NCBI GenBank assembly: GCA_965178125.1
Contig: OZ237738.1
Span: 1,178,001-1,242,000, forward strand
Reading direction: 5' to 3'
Length of the DNA: 64,000 bases
From: Bilabrum cf. latius
Taxonomy: Eukaryota; Bigyra: Bicosoecida; Bigyra; Bicosoecida
The stretch's first letter is position 1; each line of letters begins with the position of its first letter. The position numbers and the translations under genes are program-made. The notes below the pieces were generated by a model that was not told the origin of the DNA, did no database searches, and saw only the letters and a program-made list of their open reading frames with translations. This document shows positions 1 to 12,618 of the stretch, piece by piece.

Positions 1-3000
1 CCCATCTACAAAGAGGATTTCGAGGAGATCGAGCGCCTCAAAGAAGAGGCCAAAGACCGCCAGTTCGAGGAGAGCAATCCAGAGTTCGTGGCGAACTTTC
101 TCTCGGACCAGAAGAAGAGGGAAGAGACGCGGAAGAAACGAGCAGACGACGCAGAGCGGCTCAAGAAGCAGGGAACAGAGGCCTACAAGGAGGGACGGCT
201 GGACCACGCCATGGGCTGCTGGCTCGAGTCGGTGCGGCTGGTGCCTTTCCAGGAGCAGGTGCTAACCAACGTCGCACAGCTTTGCATCCGCATGGGCAAA
301 CCGGAGGAAGCCCTTGAGTTCGCCCGGCGCGCCATCTTCATCGCTCCGGGCAATCCCAAGGCCCTCTTCCGCCGCGCCACTGCCCGACGCGTACTCAAGG
401 ACGTGCATGGGTGGGCCGCGGACATGAAGCGCGCTGCGGAGCGCGCTCCAAAGGACCTTAAGCTGTCCTCGCAGGCCCAACAGGCTGCTGAGTTATCGGC
501 ACAGCTGCGCAGAGCCGAAATCCTCGACCATCTAGTGGCTGGCACCTCACTTGGCAAGACTGCTAGATCAGGATCTGGATCGGGATCGGGCAGCGGCGTC
601 GCAACGGGTGGGGGCTCTGGTGGTCTGAGCCCTGCAGTTGTGGAGCTGCTGCGCGAAACGAGCGAGGCAATCCACGGCTTGCCCGGCTTTGTGGTAGGGA
701 GGGGGGATGAACAGCCGGGCGACACGACATAGGATGCTGCGACCGGGGCCACGCCATCCGGATCGGTGGCACCCTCTGGCGGCAGCAGCCGCAGTCCTGC
801 CCGTGGGTCTGCAACAGCAGCTGCGCAGCTCCAGAAGCTAGTCAACTGCGTGCTCTCTGCAAGCATGCAAAGCCAGCAGAGCACAGGAGGTGCGGCACCT
901 TCGGCAAGCACGGAAGACTCTCCACGCGTGCTGGTGCGAGCACTTTTGCTGCGGACCGGTGCCCTTACTTTCATCGCGAGAGGCCTGGTACGACTGCTTG
1001 AGTCAAGCGCGGGCCAGCCAGGCACGGCGAGCGCGCAATCACGGGAAGCTGTGCGCGAGCTGGACCTGCCTGGTCTCGCGCTGTCCTCCACTGGAGCCAC
1101 CAAGTCTGCCTTCAACCTGCTGACAGCATCCGTCTCTGGCACCGCCAGCTCCTGCAGGGAACTATTGCAGAACCAGGGAGTACTAGGCGCATGCGTGCTT
1201 TTCCTCACTCACCTGAGCGGGCTGAAGTCGCCCTCGGAGTCCTGCACCGCAGCGGATATTGCGGCCAGGGGGATCGCGAGCGGGAAGTCCCCCGCTGGCC
1301 CGGGAGTCGAGGGACTGGTGAAGAAGAAGGACTCGGTCAGGTGGGCTGTCGCTCGCCATGCCCTCCGATTCCTGCGGACCGCGTGCGGGGCAGAGTCGCC
1401 GGAGCAGGACGCGTCTGCCATGCTGTGCCTTTCGGAGGTGCTAGTCGGCTCGCAAGTCCTGGAGGCAAGCACTGCATCAGAAAAGGTAGCCGCATCGAAA
1501 CCAAGGCCGAGCGTCTTCGCGCCGCTGGAAGAGCGCGTGAAAGGTAGTGGGCCATCGGCTGGAAGCGCTGCTGCTTCTGCAGCCTCACGGAAAGACTCTG
1601 AAAGTGAGGGTGGTGAGCTAGGCCCCCGTGTGCGGCATGGGGGGTTGCTAGCACCTGCAGCTGCGCGGTAGTTGTCCAAGGCAGCAGGACGTGGCAAGAC
1701 TGCTATCGCGCCTCAAATCGGCATCGCAAAGGTCATCTCGGCAGCAGCGGGTGCGTTTGGCCCGGGGCCGATTGACATTGCGCTCATGACACGATAGATG
1801 GTACAAGGAACTCGCGGGGGGGTGGACAAAGGCAGCGTAGATGGCTCGCTGGGGGCAGAAATGCAAAGGCACGGACAGGTGGTGCTGGGCGGTATGGAGG
1901 CATTGGAGCACGCTTGCGAGCTACTATCGGCGGCATGCACGCCTCGTGTTCGCAGGGCTCTCCCGGCCCCCGTCCGTCAAGCCATGGATGCATCCGGATT
2001 CGCTGACGTGGTGCCACCCGTGAGAGCGGATGCAGCACCAGCGAGCGGTGCCGCTGCCTCCTCGTCCTCCCCTGGGTCTGGGTCAAGCAGCACGGCGATG
2101 GTCCCTGCAGGCGCATCCTCGTCCGCATCGATTGCCTCAAGCACGGCTGAAGGGCATGGGCTCGTGCCGGTGCCGACTCCCGCTGCTGGAGTGCAGGTTG
2201 TGCTGGCAGTCTGCAGGGGTGTCAATGCCATCCTGGGTAGGTACGCCCACGACGGCGTCTCTCTTACTTCGGATGCTATGGAGAGTGCGCTGCACCTAGC
2301 CATGGAGCTTGCGCGGATGGAGGGCACGCGGCCCGCCTTTGCGACCGCTCTGCCTTCCGCTACCATGGGCGGGCAGGACGAGGCGGTCGAACTCCCTGCG
2401 GCTGTGACACTCTGGAACCTGGCCACTTTCACGGACCTCCCAGGGCAGGGCCCTAAGGAATCCAGTTCCTCTGCTTCTGATGCGTAGTCCCAGACTGCAG
2501 GTCGGAACAGGGTACAGGCCACCGCATTGCAGATCATATCGAACGCGTGTCACGGCGTGCATGGCGCACAGCTTGTGGTTTCGCTTGCAGATCAGTCCAA
2601 GGTCCCCGATGCCCTCCCCACGCTCCTTCGGCTCGCTGTCCATGGCACGCTCAAGGGAGCATCGCCAGCAGCAGCACCCACCAAGTCGGGCGGGAGACCT
2701 GACCTCTCGATTCCGTCCAGTGGAATTGCCAGCATGGACAGCAAGGCTACGCAGCACGTGTCGTGGCTGCTCACCGGTACGGCGCCCGATGACGCACCCA
2801 AGCGATCGGCTGCGGATCGCAGCGCCGCCTTGCTCGCCATGGGATTCCGATAGACTGCTTGTGGTGTAGTGTCTAGACTGGCACCCGCTCTCTAGCGATC
2901 TGATTTGCAGACTGCAGGCACGATGCAGACGTGCCTGCAGGCTATCGATTGGCACGCAAAGGCGCTCGCGCGAGCTCTTCGCATCGGAAAGGCCGGCGAG

Positions 3001-3501
3001 GCCACGCCAAAGGCCACGCATGCGGTAGCCGACAAGCTCTGGGGCATCATGTCTGCGTTTGCCAAGACCCTTGGGCACGCTACGTCCGACGCCGCTGGTA
3101 GATCTGTGCTGGTTGCGAAGGCTGGATCTCCCATCATCGGCAGGGCGGTTTCGGTTGCGTCCAGGTGGATGGTGGCCAGCACGCAGCCAGCCGAGGTTCT
3201 GAAGCGGGATGGTGGCCGGCCCGTACACTCGCTGGTCCTGTCCAGCGGGAACCTGGTCAAAGTCGTCATCAACCTGACCCAGGCCGACGTGGATGCTGCG
3301 GAATGTGCTGGCTTGCTCGCGCAGCACGCGGTGGATCGGATCTTGGACCTGGTCAAGTACGCTGGGCCGGGACAGGTCAGAAACAACGGCGCGATTGCCC
3401 TCGCCCGGATGGCCGCACGGCATGCGCCCAGTAAAGCGAGGTTGAAGGAGCTGGGAGGGACCAAGGTGCTCTTGCAGCTTCAGAGGGAGCTGCCCAAGTG
3501 A
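1..3501 (+). CDS. TTC12: TTC12-like TPR/armadillo protein, dynein-arm assembly factor (5' truncated)
   Basis: The reading frame is open from base 1 to TGA at 3499, giving 1,166 visible residues; the start lies outside the window. In-frame TAG codons occur at 730, 1669, 1795, 2485, 2851 and 2893. A charged helical N-terminus is followed by three TPR motifs (about residues 55-155), a Gly-Ser linker, long low-complexity Ala/Ser/Gly segments, and armadillo-like helices at the C-terminus (from about residue 960). The order charged helix, TPRs, ARM-like tail, and the C-terminal pattern N-N-G-A-I-A-L-A-R-M, match TTC12, a cytoplasmic factor for axonemal dynein-arm assembly. It is longer than animal TTC12 because of the inserted low-complexity stretches. 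UNC-45 is the main alternative, but the C-terminal ARM pattern fits TTC12 better. If correct, the organism has motile cilia or flagella. Confidence 0.7.
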
Positions 3502-3636
3502 GCGGTGAGGCTGGCCATGAGATGACGACTAAAAATCCGATTTGGACAAGGATCCTCTAAAGACGCATGGGTTCGCAAAAGAATTTCAAGAAAGCCAAGC
3601 CCAGATTAATACATCTGGTTCAAAGAGAGGTTTGCG

Positions 3637-5702
3637 TCACCCCAGCTTCTTGCTGAGAGCGTACGCCGGGTACAAGATGTTGGGGAAGCGCTTGCTGACG
3701 ATGACGAACTCGTCGAACGTGATGACACCGTTGCCGTCCTTGTCGGCCTGTTTCATGATCACGTCCGCCTTGCGGCGCACCTCGTCCGTGCTGGAAGCAA
3801 GGTGGTTTGCCTGTAGGATCCGCATGAGCTCGTCCTTGCTGATCGAGTCGCTCCCGTCCTCGTCGTACACAGAGAAGGCGAACTTGAGCTTCTCCTCCTT
3901 GCCCGCCCCCGTGAAGTTCGAAAGCCCGATCATAAATTCCTTGACGTCGATGTGGCCCGACCTGTCCTTGTCGAAGAGCTGGAAGAGTTTCTCCACCGCA
4001 GGGCTGGGGTCCACCCCCAGGATCTGGCAGAACTCGCCGTACTCGATGAGCCCGCTACCGTCCGTGTCATTCTCTTGGAACCTGCGGTACGCCGCCCGGA
4101 TGGATTCGGGCTTGATCCCGTACTGCTTCGCGAATTCGTCCAGCGCGGCGCTTCGCATGGTCCTGTCCTGGATGCTAGAGGCACCTGGCGCGCCCGGCTT
4201 GAGCTAGCCTGCAGTGGGCGCGGCTCGCCCACCAGACCCAGCACCGCTGGCGGCGCCCCCGCCTGGGCCCTGCCACAGGCCGGGCGGTGGAGCCGCTCCG
4301 CCTGTGACCATGGCGTAGAACTCGTCAAAGGACACCTGCCCGTCTCCGTCTTTGTCGATCATGCGGATCATCTCGTCCACCTCCTCGTCGGTGACACTCT
4401 CGCCAATGTTCACCAGCACGTGCCTGATTTCCGCCGCCCCGACGAAGTTGTTGTGGTCCAGGTCGAAGCTCATGAAGGCCTCCTTGATCTCTGCGTCGTT
4501 GAATTTCCCGTTGGGGTCCCTGGTCTGCTCCCCGCCGGCAGGGGCGCCCGCCCTCTGCACCCCTGCCGCCCTCTGTGCCGCCGCGCTCTTCTCGAACACA
4601 GCCGCGATCGTGAGCTTGCCCGCGGCCTGGCGCGTGGGATCCAGCAGGTCGATGTCTCCCGAGAATGTCCCGCTGTCTACCCAGCCTAGGTACCCCTGCC
4701 TCGCCGTGCAGGCCCGGATGTCCTGCCCCGAGGCCTGCTTGAACCAGATCTCAAAGTCCACTTCCCGAGGCACCCCGGCCCCGATGTCGAACTGAAACTC
4801 CGAAGCGAACTTGGGGTTCTTGCCGCCGTTTGCCACGGGCTGGGTCTGGTGCTCCTGGGGGCCAATCCGCACCTTACAATAGGGATCCCGGCCGCTCCCA
4901 TTGGTGGGCTCTGGCAAGCCGCGGGCAGACACTACCGACACGCGCAGCTTGCCGAACGCACCTCCGGGAGGTCCCCCACCAGGCATGGGTGCTCTCAGGG
5001 GCATGCCCCTCGGGGGCAATCCCCTGGGCGGTCCCCTCGGTGGGGGCCTGCCCCCTCCGAACCCGGGGCCACCGAGGAGGCCCCTGGGGGGCCCGATCGG
5101 TGGTAGCGAGGAGGGCGGACCGCCGGGGCGGCCACCTCGCATGGGCGGCAGCCCTCGTGCGCCCATCCTAGGAGGTCCCCCTCTCGGGGGCATTCCCCTG
5201 GGAGGGAGACCCCCTCTTGGGGGCATACCTCGAGGTGGGCCACCGCGCGGTGGCATGCCTCTCGGGGGCATTCCCCTCGGCGGCGGTCGTCCGAATCCTC
5301 CAGGAGCTACGATTCGAGGGAAATAAGCAATGCAGAGCATATCTCGAAGAGGAAAGAGTGGAGCATCGCGAAAACATCTCAAGGCGACAGTGCAACACTG
5401 AGAACTGCACTTTGGGCTCACCTCCCATCCCTCCTCTCGGCGGCATTCCTCTCGGCGGCATCCCGCGCGGAGGCAGACCTCTAGGGGGCATCCCTCGCGG
5501 GAGGCCACGCGGAGGTCCTCCGCGAGGAGGTCCAAAGTTGCCGGGCCCTCTTGGAGGTGGCCCGCGCGGCGCTGCAACACAGATATAAGATGCAAAGCGG
5601 TCTTATTGGCAATCTTGTCTGCTCTTATCAAACGTAAATAGAATGCTATTCGATATTACACTATGGACAACATCTCGATTCCCGAGGAGGCTTACCTGCC
5701 AT
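3637..5702 (-). CDS. C2-domain and EF-hand calcium protein with Pro-Arg-Gly-rich N-terminus
   Basis: Three exons on the minus strand: 5702-5696, 5571-5422 and 5306-3637, giving 608 residues. Both introns (5572-5695, donor GTAAGC; 5307-5421, donor GTGAGC) are phase 1 and the spliced frame is continuous. Exon 1 holds only ATG GCA G. The N-terminal ~190 residues are repeats of P-P-R-G-M and similar, likely disordered. A C2 domain follows (starting G-K-L-R-V-S-V, with R-D-P-Y), then a calmodulin-like EF-hand pair (loops D-L-D-H-N and D-K-D-G-D-G-Q). After one TAG at 4204 comes a calcineurin-B-like set of four EF-hands (D-T-D-G-S-G, D-K-D-R-S-G, D-E-D-G-S-D, D-K-D-G-N-G). Stop is TGA at 3637. It probably binds membranes and calcium; the exact role is unknown. 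Confidence 0.8.
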
Positions 5703-5971
5703 GGCTACCTTGCCAACGCTCAAGCGATGCAGACGGAGCTTTCGGGCCCGCCAAGTTGGATGTTCGAAGCCTTGGCGGGCTTTAGGCGGAAATTTACACC
5801 TTGATAGTAAATATGTGCGATATTTCTTCCTTTCTAAGGGTGATTCGCTCCAGGTTGCTTGTGTTTAACGGACGATCGAGTCCGTCGCAACCTTCCCAAC
5901 CCCACTCATCACGATCGAAGCTCCGAGCCGTTCATTCACAGCAATTATTGTGGGAGCAATGCAGCCCATGA
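5703..5971. promoter_or_regulatory. intergenic region between two diverging genes
   Basis: This stretch lies between the start of the C2/EF-hand gene on the minus strand and the unknown gene on the plus strand, so it should carry both promoters. I see an AT-rich part around 5800-5840 and no TATA box that I would defend. Confidence 0.35.
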
Positions 5972-8188
5972 ATGAAGATATCGTCTAATATTATTATATG
6001 TTATCACTCAAGTCACCAGCCACGGTCGAGGCCGCTTCTATCCTCATATCTGAGTTCCTATGCAGTTTGCAGTTTGCCCGCGGCAACACCCAAAGGTAGG
6101 AGATTTCACGACAACAGAACCACTCCGAGCCCGAGTCTTGCTTCATGTACTAGAATTCTTCAAGGAACTCGATCTGCACGCAGTCCAATCCACCCACTGA
6201 TTGAGCACGAAGCAGTTGCACTTCGGTACAACTTGGAACATCCGCCGCCTGTCGTTGGACGAAAACAGATTCCTAGGTGTACTACGGGGGCTAGAAAAGC
6301 TGTGAAGGCCGTGCAGTAGATGCATGCCTTGATGTCTACAATTGGGCTGTCAGTAGCCTCATGCCTCTCAAAAGTGGGACCGGCCGGCTTGACGATTGCC
6401 GTGCTGTTCGGGCCTTCCCCAGAGGCTGCAACGGAGTGCCACATGCTGCGAATCAGTGGTGCACTCCACGAGTCGTGTAATAGCGCACCACGTGTGCTAT
6501 TAAGGTCCAGCGCGCTCCTGCTACGAACAGCTGGGCTTGCGCCACTGGCAGATACAGGCAAGTCTGGTGCAAGCTGCGCAAGCGGAGCCAGGCAGGGCTG
6601 GTCAACGCCGGCAAGAGCAAGAACTGATCCGCCAAAAGAAGCAGTGACAGTCGCTTCTCGAAGAGCTGGCAGCTCTCCTATGTCGGTTGACTCCGAAGCC
6701 AGAGAGGCGCCGAGGAGTGGCATGTACAAGGCCATGGCAGAGGGGGGTGACCATGACGGGTTGTCACACGGAGATGACGAAATTGTTGCGTCGTGGCGAG
6801 CGTGGTTGCCAAAGTCAATGGCAAGCAACCCCCGCAAGTTTGCTGTGGCTCTGAGGCGGAAAATTGCCGCAGGGATACAGCAAGGTGTGCTGTGGTATGG
6901 CAAGAAAGTGCCAAAGGTGAAGCTGCAGACGAGTCGCCGCGGCACAGGCACACTGGACGGCATGCCGTTGCAGAAGTAGAAGAAGCAGCAGAAGCGGCGA
7001 CTTCCAAGGGTGGGCTGGGGCATGCGAGCTCGAAGAGACACTTCCCAGGTGTCGATGCAAGCAGTTGAGTTGATGCAAGGGAGCAATGCAGGCGAAGCAC
7101 CACGAGGCCGAACTAGCGATGCGATTCCCTCGGATTCATAGGATTCGGATCACGCAGACCGAGTTCCCACGACGGTTTTAAGGAGAGCTGGGACAGGATT
7201 CCGCGGATCCATTGCTTTGCCTGCCGTCCGTGCAACCAGGGGCAGCACCCATGCGCTTGAGACGGATGGCATGTACGACTAGCTACAGCGCGCTGGACCT
7301 AGGGGCCTGGGCGGGTGCACGGTGCTCATCGGTGTGCAGCCTGCAGTGCACGAAGATGCGGACAGGAGCATGGCTGCCTTGAGTGATTCGCTCCTCGCGT
7401 GCAAGTAGGACGTGCGGCGGTCAGCAGGTACTGCGCAAGGGAGGCCCGGGTGGGTTGCAGCTGGTGAATGTAGTCCTCTTCGTAGTCTTGGCACAGGCGC
7501 TGCAGGGAGGGGCCGGGGAAGAAGTAGCCGCGGATGCGTGCGCAAATGGCACGGTACTGCAGTGCAGAAGGGGCGATCAACGGGCAAGAAGGCCTGGAAG
7601 CGATTGCGGGGGCATGTGACGAGTGATGCGCCAGTACCACAGAGCGGGGGGTCCTTTGGGATGGGCCGCCGGATATTGGCAAGCGCAGCGACAGGTCGGC
7701 CCGATGGGGCATGTGGTGTGGCGAGTGCGGTAGGCTTGACGAGCGTAGATGCGCCTCGATTGTCATCCCATCACCATGTAAGGCGGTGTGAGGGGCATGG
7801 AGAAGGCGGCACCGTGAGGGGCCATGGTGGAGGTGCAGCAGGGGAGGTGCAGCAGTCGGGGGCTGTCAGCGGACCGGTGCCGAATGGTGGCGAATGGTGG
7901 TAGCACTTGCCGTGCGGGAGGCGGATCGCGCGTGCAAGCATGCTGCATGTTACCATGGGCCTGGATGTGAAAGGAGCAAGCGGTAGGGCTGGCGGTGGTG
8001 AGTGTCCAGCTGAGCCAGGTCTACCAGGTGGCTAGGACACTGCACTGGCAGATGCTGCCCGGCAGGTGCCTCCCCTCGTGTGGGCCGAGTTGATGCCCAG
8101 GGTGGATGGGTTCCGGCTAACCAAGCGCGATGTCATTGCGCTTGAATCTGCGCTTCGAGGGTTGCAGTAGCGAGCCAAAGAGACTTGA
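5972..8188 (+). CDS. unknown Ser/Gly/Arg-rich protein with UAG codons
   Basis: One frame stays open apart from eight TAG codons (for example 6317, 6977, 7406, 7901, 8168) and ends at TGA 8186. The first ATG at 5972 would give 738 residues, but the first ~115 residues look poor in coding character, so the ATG at 6320 or an upstream exon may be the real start. The protein is rich in Gly, Arg, Ser and Ala with a basic middle part (K-K-A-W-K-R) and a more ordered C-terminus (around L-P-R or M-P-R-V-D-G-F). I recognise no family. It runs opposite to the C2/EF-hand gene, from which it is separated by about 270 bases that likely hold both promoters. Confidence 0.45.
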
Positions 8189-8393
8189 TTGGTTGGCCCA
8201 CCAGTGGACTGCATAGGTTGCAACCGCTGCTGACCCGAGTTTCGCGGAATTCTGTGCTGCACTTCGCGCGACGTCGAGAGACATACTTGTCCTCACAGAT
8301 GCTAACTTTCATTTGATCCTTTGATAGCTGATTCGTTCTGCGGCCTCTCTTGAGAGGCTGTGACTGGCCCCTCGTACCAGATTCCCAACAGCT

Positions 8394-11300
8394 ATGCGCA
8401 TCGCTTTGTGTCTTCCGACCACGAGGCGAACCAAGTTCTCCGAGTCCAATGCAGTCAACGAGCTCCTGTTTGACATCAGCTTCACTGTATCAGTCGCAAG
8501 TGCTCGGCTGGCCTTGGAGACATACTTTGCTTCGTGCGGGGACGCGACGGAATGCAGGTTTGGAGATCGCGTTGGAACTGTTGTGACCACGCTCACAGCC
8601 CTGTATGCTGTGGCCCATGCATTGTTGGTGTACTCGAACCGCTTGCAAACCGAAGAGCTGGGTCACAACGTCTTGCTGTACCTGCTCATGGCTGGCAACG
8701 TCCTGTTTGGAGCGAACGCATTGCTCTGCTCCCCGGCACCGACAAAGATTGCCATGACCGATGATTCCAGTGGAGAAAGTATGGCATCTACTAGCTCCGT
8801 GCAGAACTGCCAGGCTCTTCTGGACCCCGAGTTCGAGTCCTCGACGTTCTACTGGGGGTACGCGGCCGCTGTGGCGGCGCAGTGCTTCGTGGTGACAGGC
8901 ATGTTTCTGCGAGTGTGCTCCTTGCCGAAAGCGAGAGCGTGGGCATCCCACTACATCGTCGCATACGGCATAGCTGGCTTGCTGTGGACGGTAATGGCAA
9001 CCGTGGAGAATAGCACGGTTCGCCTGGTGACTGCGTGGGCATGGCCGGTGCTGTACGCTGGGCTGACGGTCCTGTCTACAAGGCCGGAAGTGGTCGTTCC
9101 GTCTCCGCTGCCTCGGCACCTTGCCGTGCGCAGCCGCAAGTTCTTCCTGGTGATGATGACACAGGTCCTGCAGGCCATGGTGTAGCCGACCCTTCGGTAT
9201 GACGGCAGCGCCTATTCGCTTGCAGCGTGGGTGCTCGTGCTGCTCTTCGCCTTCAAGCTTCTCGTGTTCGACTTCGACAACGGGCACAGGGCCACTGGAT
9301 TCACCGAGCCGATATGGGTCGCAGAGGTGCTGTGGACTTTGTGCGGCTGGCTGCTGGCCATCGGCCTCACCGTGCTGGGCGCCACAGTCACTGCATCGCT
9401 GCGAGATGTCTCGCCGCACGATGAGTATCCACCTCTGGCCGAGCCCATGCGCATGCAGCTCCGCTGGACCATGGCAGCTGCAGTGACGCTGTGTCTGCTG
9501 AGCACGTGCGGCATGCAGCTGGCGCTGAAGGGGTCGGGCAAGCACGTGAGGCGCCTTGGCAAGACCATGCGGCTGATCGTCCGTGCATGCACTGCTCTGT
9601 TGTGCATGGCAAGTCCGCTGGCAATGCGCGGCGTGAGTATGGTGGGACAAGTGGCTGTTTTGGCAATGCTGGTGGTTCTGCAGGTGGGCATTGACATGTG
9701 GGCGCGGACAAGAGTGTCCACACTGAAAGGGAGGAGAGGAGCCAGTGTGAGCCGGGGACGGTGCAGCAGCTCGCACACTGGCAAGGATGGCAATCCCCTG
9801 GTCGTGCATCCACCAACAGAGCTATGCGGCTGCTGCCTGGATGAGGCTGAGGAGGGCATCGATGAAGGCTCGAGCGCATGGTGCTGCGGCATGGACACCG
9901 TTGGCTTGTGGATTGCATGGTGTTGCTGCAGCCCGAGTCCACACGTAGTTGTAGCACGCGATGAAGAGTCTCTGCTCGGTGACACAGGACTGAAGCGGAG
10001 AAACGGGAGTTCGTACGGCACTGCCTTGGCTGTGGATGACGCTGACGCAGGCAGCAGGAAACGGCCGCCTGTTTCGACCAGCAGAGCAGCTGCCGATGGA
10101 GGCTACACGGCGCTGCCAGATCATGCTTCAAGCGCGGAGTCAGTGCGGCGCATGGTGCTGTGCTGCGGGCACGAGGCCGGGTGTTTGTCATCCATGGCAG
10201 TGTGCTGGGACGCGTGCGACGCCTGGTACGCGGGTGCCATCGGTGCCGAGGGGGATGGAGACGGGACATCCGATAGACAGGACTATGCCATGGATAGGAG
10301 GAAAAGGTCTACTTCTGGCCGCAGGAGGGCCAGCAGTAGGGAGATGAGAGCCGCTGCCAAGAAGTACCGACGGTTCCGGCAGGCTGTGAGGCGGTTTGTG
10401 GTGGGAGCCGTGGCGATGCGCCTTGACAGCGTGCTCAACCGCAGCAAGCAGCCTAACGGCAGCACGGGTGTATCAAACGGTCTAGTGGCACCCGATCCGA
10501 CGTCGCGCCGACAGCAGAACGGGATGTAGCACCATCGGCACGGCACGATAGGAGAAGGCAAGCAGTCGCTGGGCTCCAATGCGTCGCTGACCTCGCTGGA
10601 TTCCGTCCGTGGTTCTATGGGCGGCACACTCAGCGACGGTCCGATGCCAGGGCGGGATGCGTTGGGGCCAGACGGGGCAGTCCGAGGTGTTGCATCGCAG
10701 TCGAGGTATGTTGATGAGTCGATTGGCGTGGCGGTGACTCGAGTGGCGTATGATTCGGGCATCGATGACGGTGCTGACGTCCATCGCGACACGGGTGCTG
10801 GCTCTGATCATCGGCTGTCGTTGCGCCGCAGTGCAGTGGAGGCACGACTGAGGGCGAGGGGCTCTGCGTCAGGCAGACTCCGGATCCCAGTGTCAGGAGG
10901 TAGCCCGCGGGGCTCGGGGCGTGGCACTCGCTCGTGGTCACAGCGCATGCAGCCTCCTGCTCGCATCCCAGAAGACGGGCCACTCCTGCTCGCCGACCAT
11001 GAGCCGACGCCTGGGACGGGCGGTAGTGTGGATCCGAGGTCACTGGTGGGTGTGCCGGTGCCTGTGTCTCGGGCGGGCATGCTCGAGCCAGAAGGTGTAC
11101 CGGGTGCTGGTGACACTGCTGCCGCGGAGGACGGCTGGGGCTCGATGCGCTCGTTCGGTTCACCGGGCTGGGGAGCAGAGCGACTGGGCTCACGCGGTGT
11201 GACGAGTGGTGCATCCAGACCAGGGACTGGGACTGACGTGGGGGCAATCGGTGGTGCTGCAGCTGGCCCAGTGGTCCCACGTGTGACGAGGGCTCGACGC

Positions 11301-11984
11301 AGCGCCAGCAATGCCGTGCCATGGTCTGCAGGCAGGGGCCAGGGCCGGGAGTCTGCCGCGAGGAGAGCGGGAGTAGCAAGCGGCAGCGGCGCCGATTCGT
11401 TGGGTCTGCCACACTCCAGGTCGCTCGCAGATCGGCGCCGCCGCAGCCTCCGGGTGACTCGATCATCGAGAGGTATCGGCTCGGGTGCATTGCACGCTGG
11501 TGCCTCCACAGCCGCTGGAGGTAGCACGCTGCTAGGACCCGGGGCGCGGGTTAGACTCCGAGGTCGAAGGAACAGCGTGTCTGGAGTGGGTGGCGGGCTT
11601 ATGCACGGCAATCGTCCGGAGAGCGGAAGGCTCCTGAGACGGGAGGCAGGTGTGGATATGGCGACCGTGGCCGACGTGCGGATTCGCATGGCCTTTGCAG
11701 CTATCGCAGGGGAAGCATCGTCGGACGGCAGTGTGCGTGATGGTGCGTCCAGCGGCGTATATAGGGGTGAAGGTGGCCAGGATGCTGGCAGGAGGTCCAT
11801 TGGGAGCGGTGATACGGAGCCGGGGGAAGAAGGTGGGGCTGGTGGTCTGGCGGCTGCAGCGGAGGCATGGGGCTTCCCGTTCGGGTTGCCCACGCCTGCC
11901 CCGGCTGCCGGTAGTCGCACTTCAGGCAATGGTCCTGGTGGAGACGCGATGTCGCAGTCCTCCAATACGCTTTTCTTTGAATGA
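8394..11984 (+). CDS. multi-pass membrane protein, LtrA-like N-domain, paralog 1
   Basis: A 1,196-residue protein with TAG at 9183 and 10527 and stop TGA at 11982. The N-terminal ~430 residues contain about ten hydrophobic segments. The start N-E-L-L-F-D-I-S-F resembles the E-L-F-F-D-L-x-F motif of bacterial low-temperature-requirement A (LtrA) proteins; this link is tentative. A Cys-rich stretch (C-G-C-C-L-D and W-C-C-C-S) and a long Ser/Gly/Arg-rich, probably cytosolic tail follow. The paralog at 12619-15972 has CAG (Gln) where this copy has TAG at 9183, between M-V and P-T-L, which is direct evidence for UAG as Gln. Paralog 1 also has a longer tail with extra segments. Confidence 0.75.
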
Positions 11985-12457
11985 ATCAAGTACAAGATCT
12001 GCATGTGCTTATCGTATACGATTTCAAAATACCCATCTCTTTGACGTCTCTTGCAAGGGTGTCCCGTCACTAAACTGTGGGTTAGCCGATGGCACGGTGG
12101 CTTTTCTGAGCCGCTTGCTGTGAATCCCGCCCTCAACGAGGCACGGCAGCTCAGCAGTCGAATCATATGTATAATTGTTCGTATTTGATATGAGTTTCCG
12201 TTGGCAGCGCACCAAAGACATTCAAGAATACACGTTGTCCGTTGAATTACTTGCTGATGCACCAACGGTCACATTGCCACATAAATAAACTTCATTACCG
12301 CACCATGCCTCGGCAAAGGATTTGTTAACATATATTAATGCATCGAGGTTGTGGTATAGGCCATTTCTGGTAGTTCTGAGACCGCCACGTGGCCTCAGAG
12401 GAGGCTCGCAGGCCTAAAGTTTCCGAAAGAGTCTTCGGGTGGAACTGTTTAGGCCTA
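11985..12457. other. unique spacer between the two paralogs
   Basis: No coding sequence that I can support. The middle is AT-rich (around 12160-12360). The sequence is not shared with the region after the second paralog. Confidence 0.5.
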
Positions 12458-12618
12458 ACCCGAGTTTCGCGGAATTCTGTGCTGCACTTCGCGCGACATC
12501 GAGAGACATACTTGTCCTCACAGATGCTAACTTTCAGTTGATCCTTTGATAGCTGATTCGTTCTGCGGCCTCTCTTGAGAGGCTGTGACTGGCCCCTCGT
12601 ACCAGATTCTCAACAGCT

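Noticed and set aside
183-1208. 341-residue minus-strand ORF opposite TTC12
   Set aside because: Shadow of the GC-rich coding strand; low-complexity with no domain.
8490-9809. Long minus-strand ORFs opposite the membrane-protein paralogs (also 12715-14016)
   Set aside because: Shadow frames; the plus strand encodes membrane segments conserved between paralogs.
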